Of a DNA stretch of 5,705 bases, positions 5,281-5,705 are shown piece after piece. Where the stretch lies: the NCBI GenBank assembly GCA_030669445.1, contig DAOVDP010000086.1, positions 1 through 5,705 on the forward strand. The letters are read 5' to 3'. The translations under genes and the position numbers were made by a program. The stretch is from Candidatus Latescibacterota bacterium (lineage in GTDB: Bacteria; Latescibacterota; MVCY01). The notes under the pieces are model-generated. The model was not told the DNA's origin and did no database searches. It saw only the letters and a list, made by a program, of their open reading frames with translations. Every line of letters starts with the position of its first letter. Within the stretch, counting starts at the first letter, position 1.

Positions 5281-5705
5281 ATGAGCAAAGAGATTATTGA
5301 TGTTTTGACCCAAATAGCTCGCACAAAAGATGTTAGTCGAGATCTGGTTATAGAATCGCTGAAGGCAGGACTTGTCTCTGCGGTTAAGAAACGCCTGGGG
5401 ACGACAGAAAATGTCTACGCAGAGATTGACCAGAACACCGGAGACATTAGGATGTATATCGAAAAGGTCGTCATCTCTGAAGTTCAGGACCCATCGTTGG
5501 AAATAACTCCTGAGGAGGCAGAAAAGATCGATCCCGATGTCCAGGTTGGAGATAAGGTTCAGCAAGAGCTGCCCTTAAGCCAGTTTGGCAGAAGTGCCAT
5601 TCAGACCGCAAAACAGATTCTCATCCAGAGGATTAGGGAAGCTGAGAGGGAGAAAATCTATCAGGATTATCAGAAAAGGATTGGGGATATCCTTATGGGT
5701 ACAGT
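5281..5705 (+). CDS. nusA: Transcription termination/antitermination factor NusA, N-terminal part (runs off the right edge)
   Basis: NusA binds RNA polymerase and modulates pausing, termination and antitermination. The 141 complete codons cover the N-terminal RNA-polymerase-binding domain: SKEIIDVLTQIARTKDVSRD at 2-21, LKAGLVSAVKKRLG at 27-40, AEIDQNTGDI at 47-56, ITPEEAEKIDPDVQVGD at 75-91 and the hallmark FGRSAIQTAKQILIQRIREA at 102-121. The S1 and KH RNA-binding domains should lie beyond the window. The ATG at 5281 has AAGGG (5271-5275) 5 bases upstream, and the start aligns with the family. It lies 36 bases after the rimP stop, with no promoter or terminator visible between them, so the two are co-transcribed. 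infB is the expected gene further downstream. Confidence 0.95.
   Translation, partial: MSKEIIDVLTQIARTKDVSRDLVIESLKAGLVSAVKKRLGTTENVYAEIDQNTGDIRMYIEKVVISEVQDPSLEITPEEAEKIDPDVQVGDKVQQELPLSQFGRSAIQTAKQILIQRIREAEREKIYQDYQKRIGDILMGT

Noticed and set aside
5185..5565. Minus-strand open frame of 126 codons opposite nusA
   Set aside because: It is a shadow of the strongly conserved NusA N-terminal domain on the plus strand.

Overview
The window carries six genes in two divergent blocks separated by a 324-base intergenic region. It looks like part of a chromosome from an uncultured bacterium, probably of the FCB superphylum or an allied candidate phylum. The main reason is a large secreted protein ending in a type IX secretion (Por/T9SS) type-A-like C-terminal sorting domain, which is typical of those lineages. 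The moderate GC content and the mix of an alpha-type glutamine synthetase with a short NAD synthase fit but do not settle the phylum. There is no sign of mobile elements, CRISPR arrays, tRNA or rRNA.

Left block, minus strand, read from about 4800 down to 1: glnA (glutamine synthetase type I-alpha, GTG start), then nadE (ammonia-type NAD+ synthase) after 22 bases, then a 787-residue secreted protein of unknown function after another 22 bases. After a further 53 bases comes the signal peptide and first residues of another exported protein that runs off the left edge. The tight spacing and the lack of visible terminators between genes suggest one transcript. It would join two ATP-dependent ammonia-using cytoplasmic enzymes to exported proteins.

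Intergenic region 4651-4974: it holds a good sigma-70-type promoter for glnA and a second, weaker one closer to the gene. It also holds a good sigma-70-type promoter for rimP, a cluster of TGTGA/TCACA-like half-sites between the two divergent -35 boxes, and a strong hairpin at the predicted 5' end of the rimP transcript.

Right block, plus strand: rimP (30S maturation factor) followed by nusA (transcription elongation/antitermination factor), the start of the conserved rimP-nusA-infB operon. nusA runs off the right edge. The rimP gene is unusual: it encodes only the N-terminal domain (89 residues) and stops just after the family's conserved SSPG motif, with no room for the C-terminal SH3-like domain before nusA.

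The points most worth a second look are the one-domain RimP, the hairpin at the start of the rimP-nusA transcript, the glnA-nadE pairing, and the large secreted protein whose catalytic or binding family I could not recognise.
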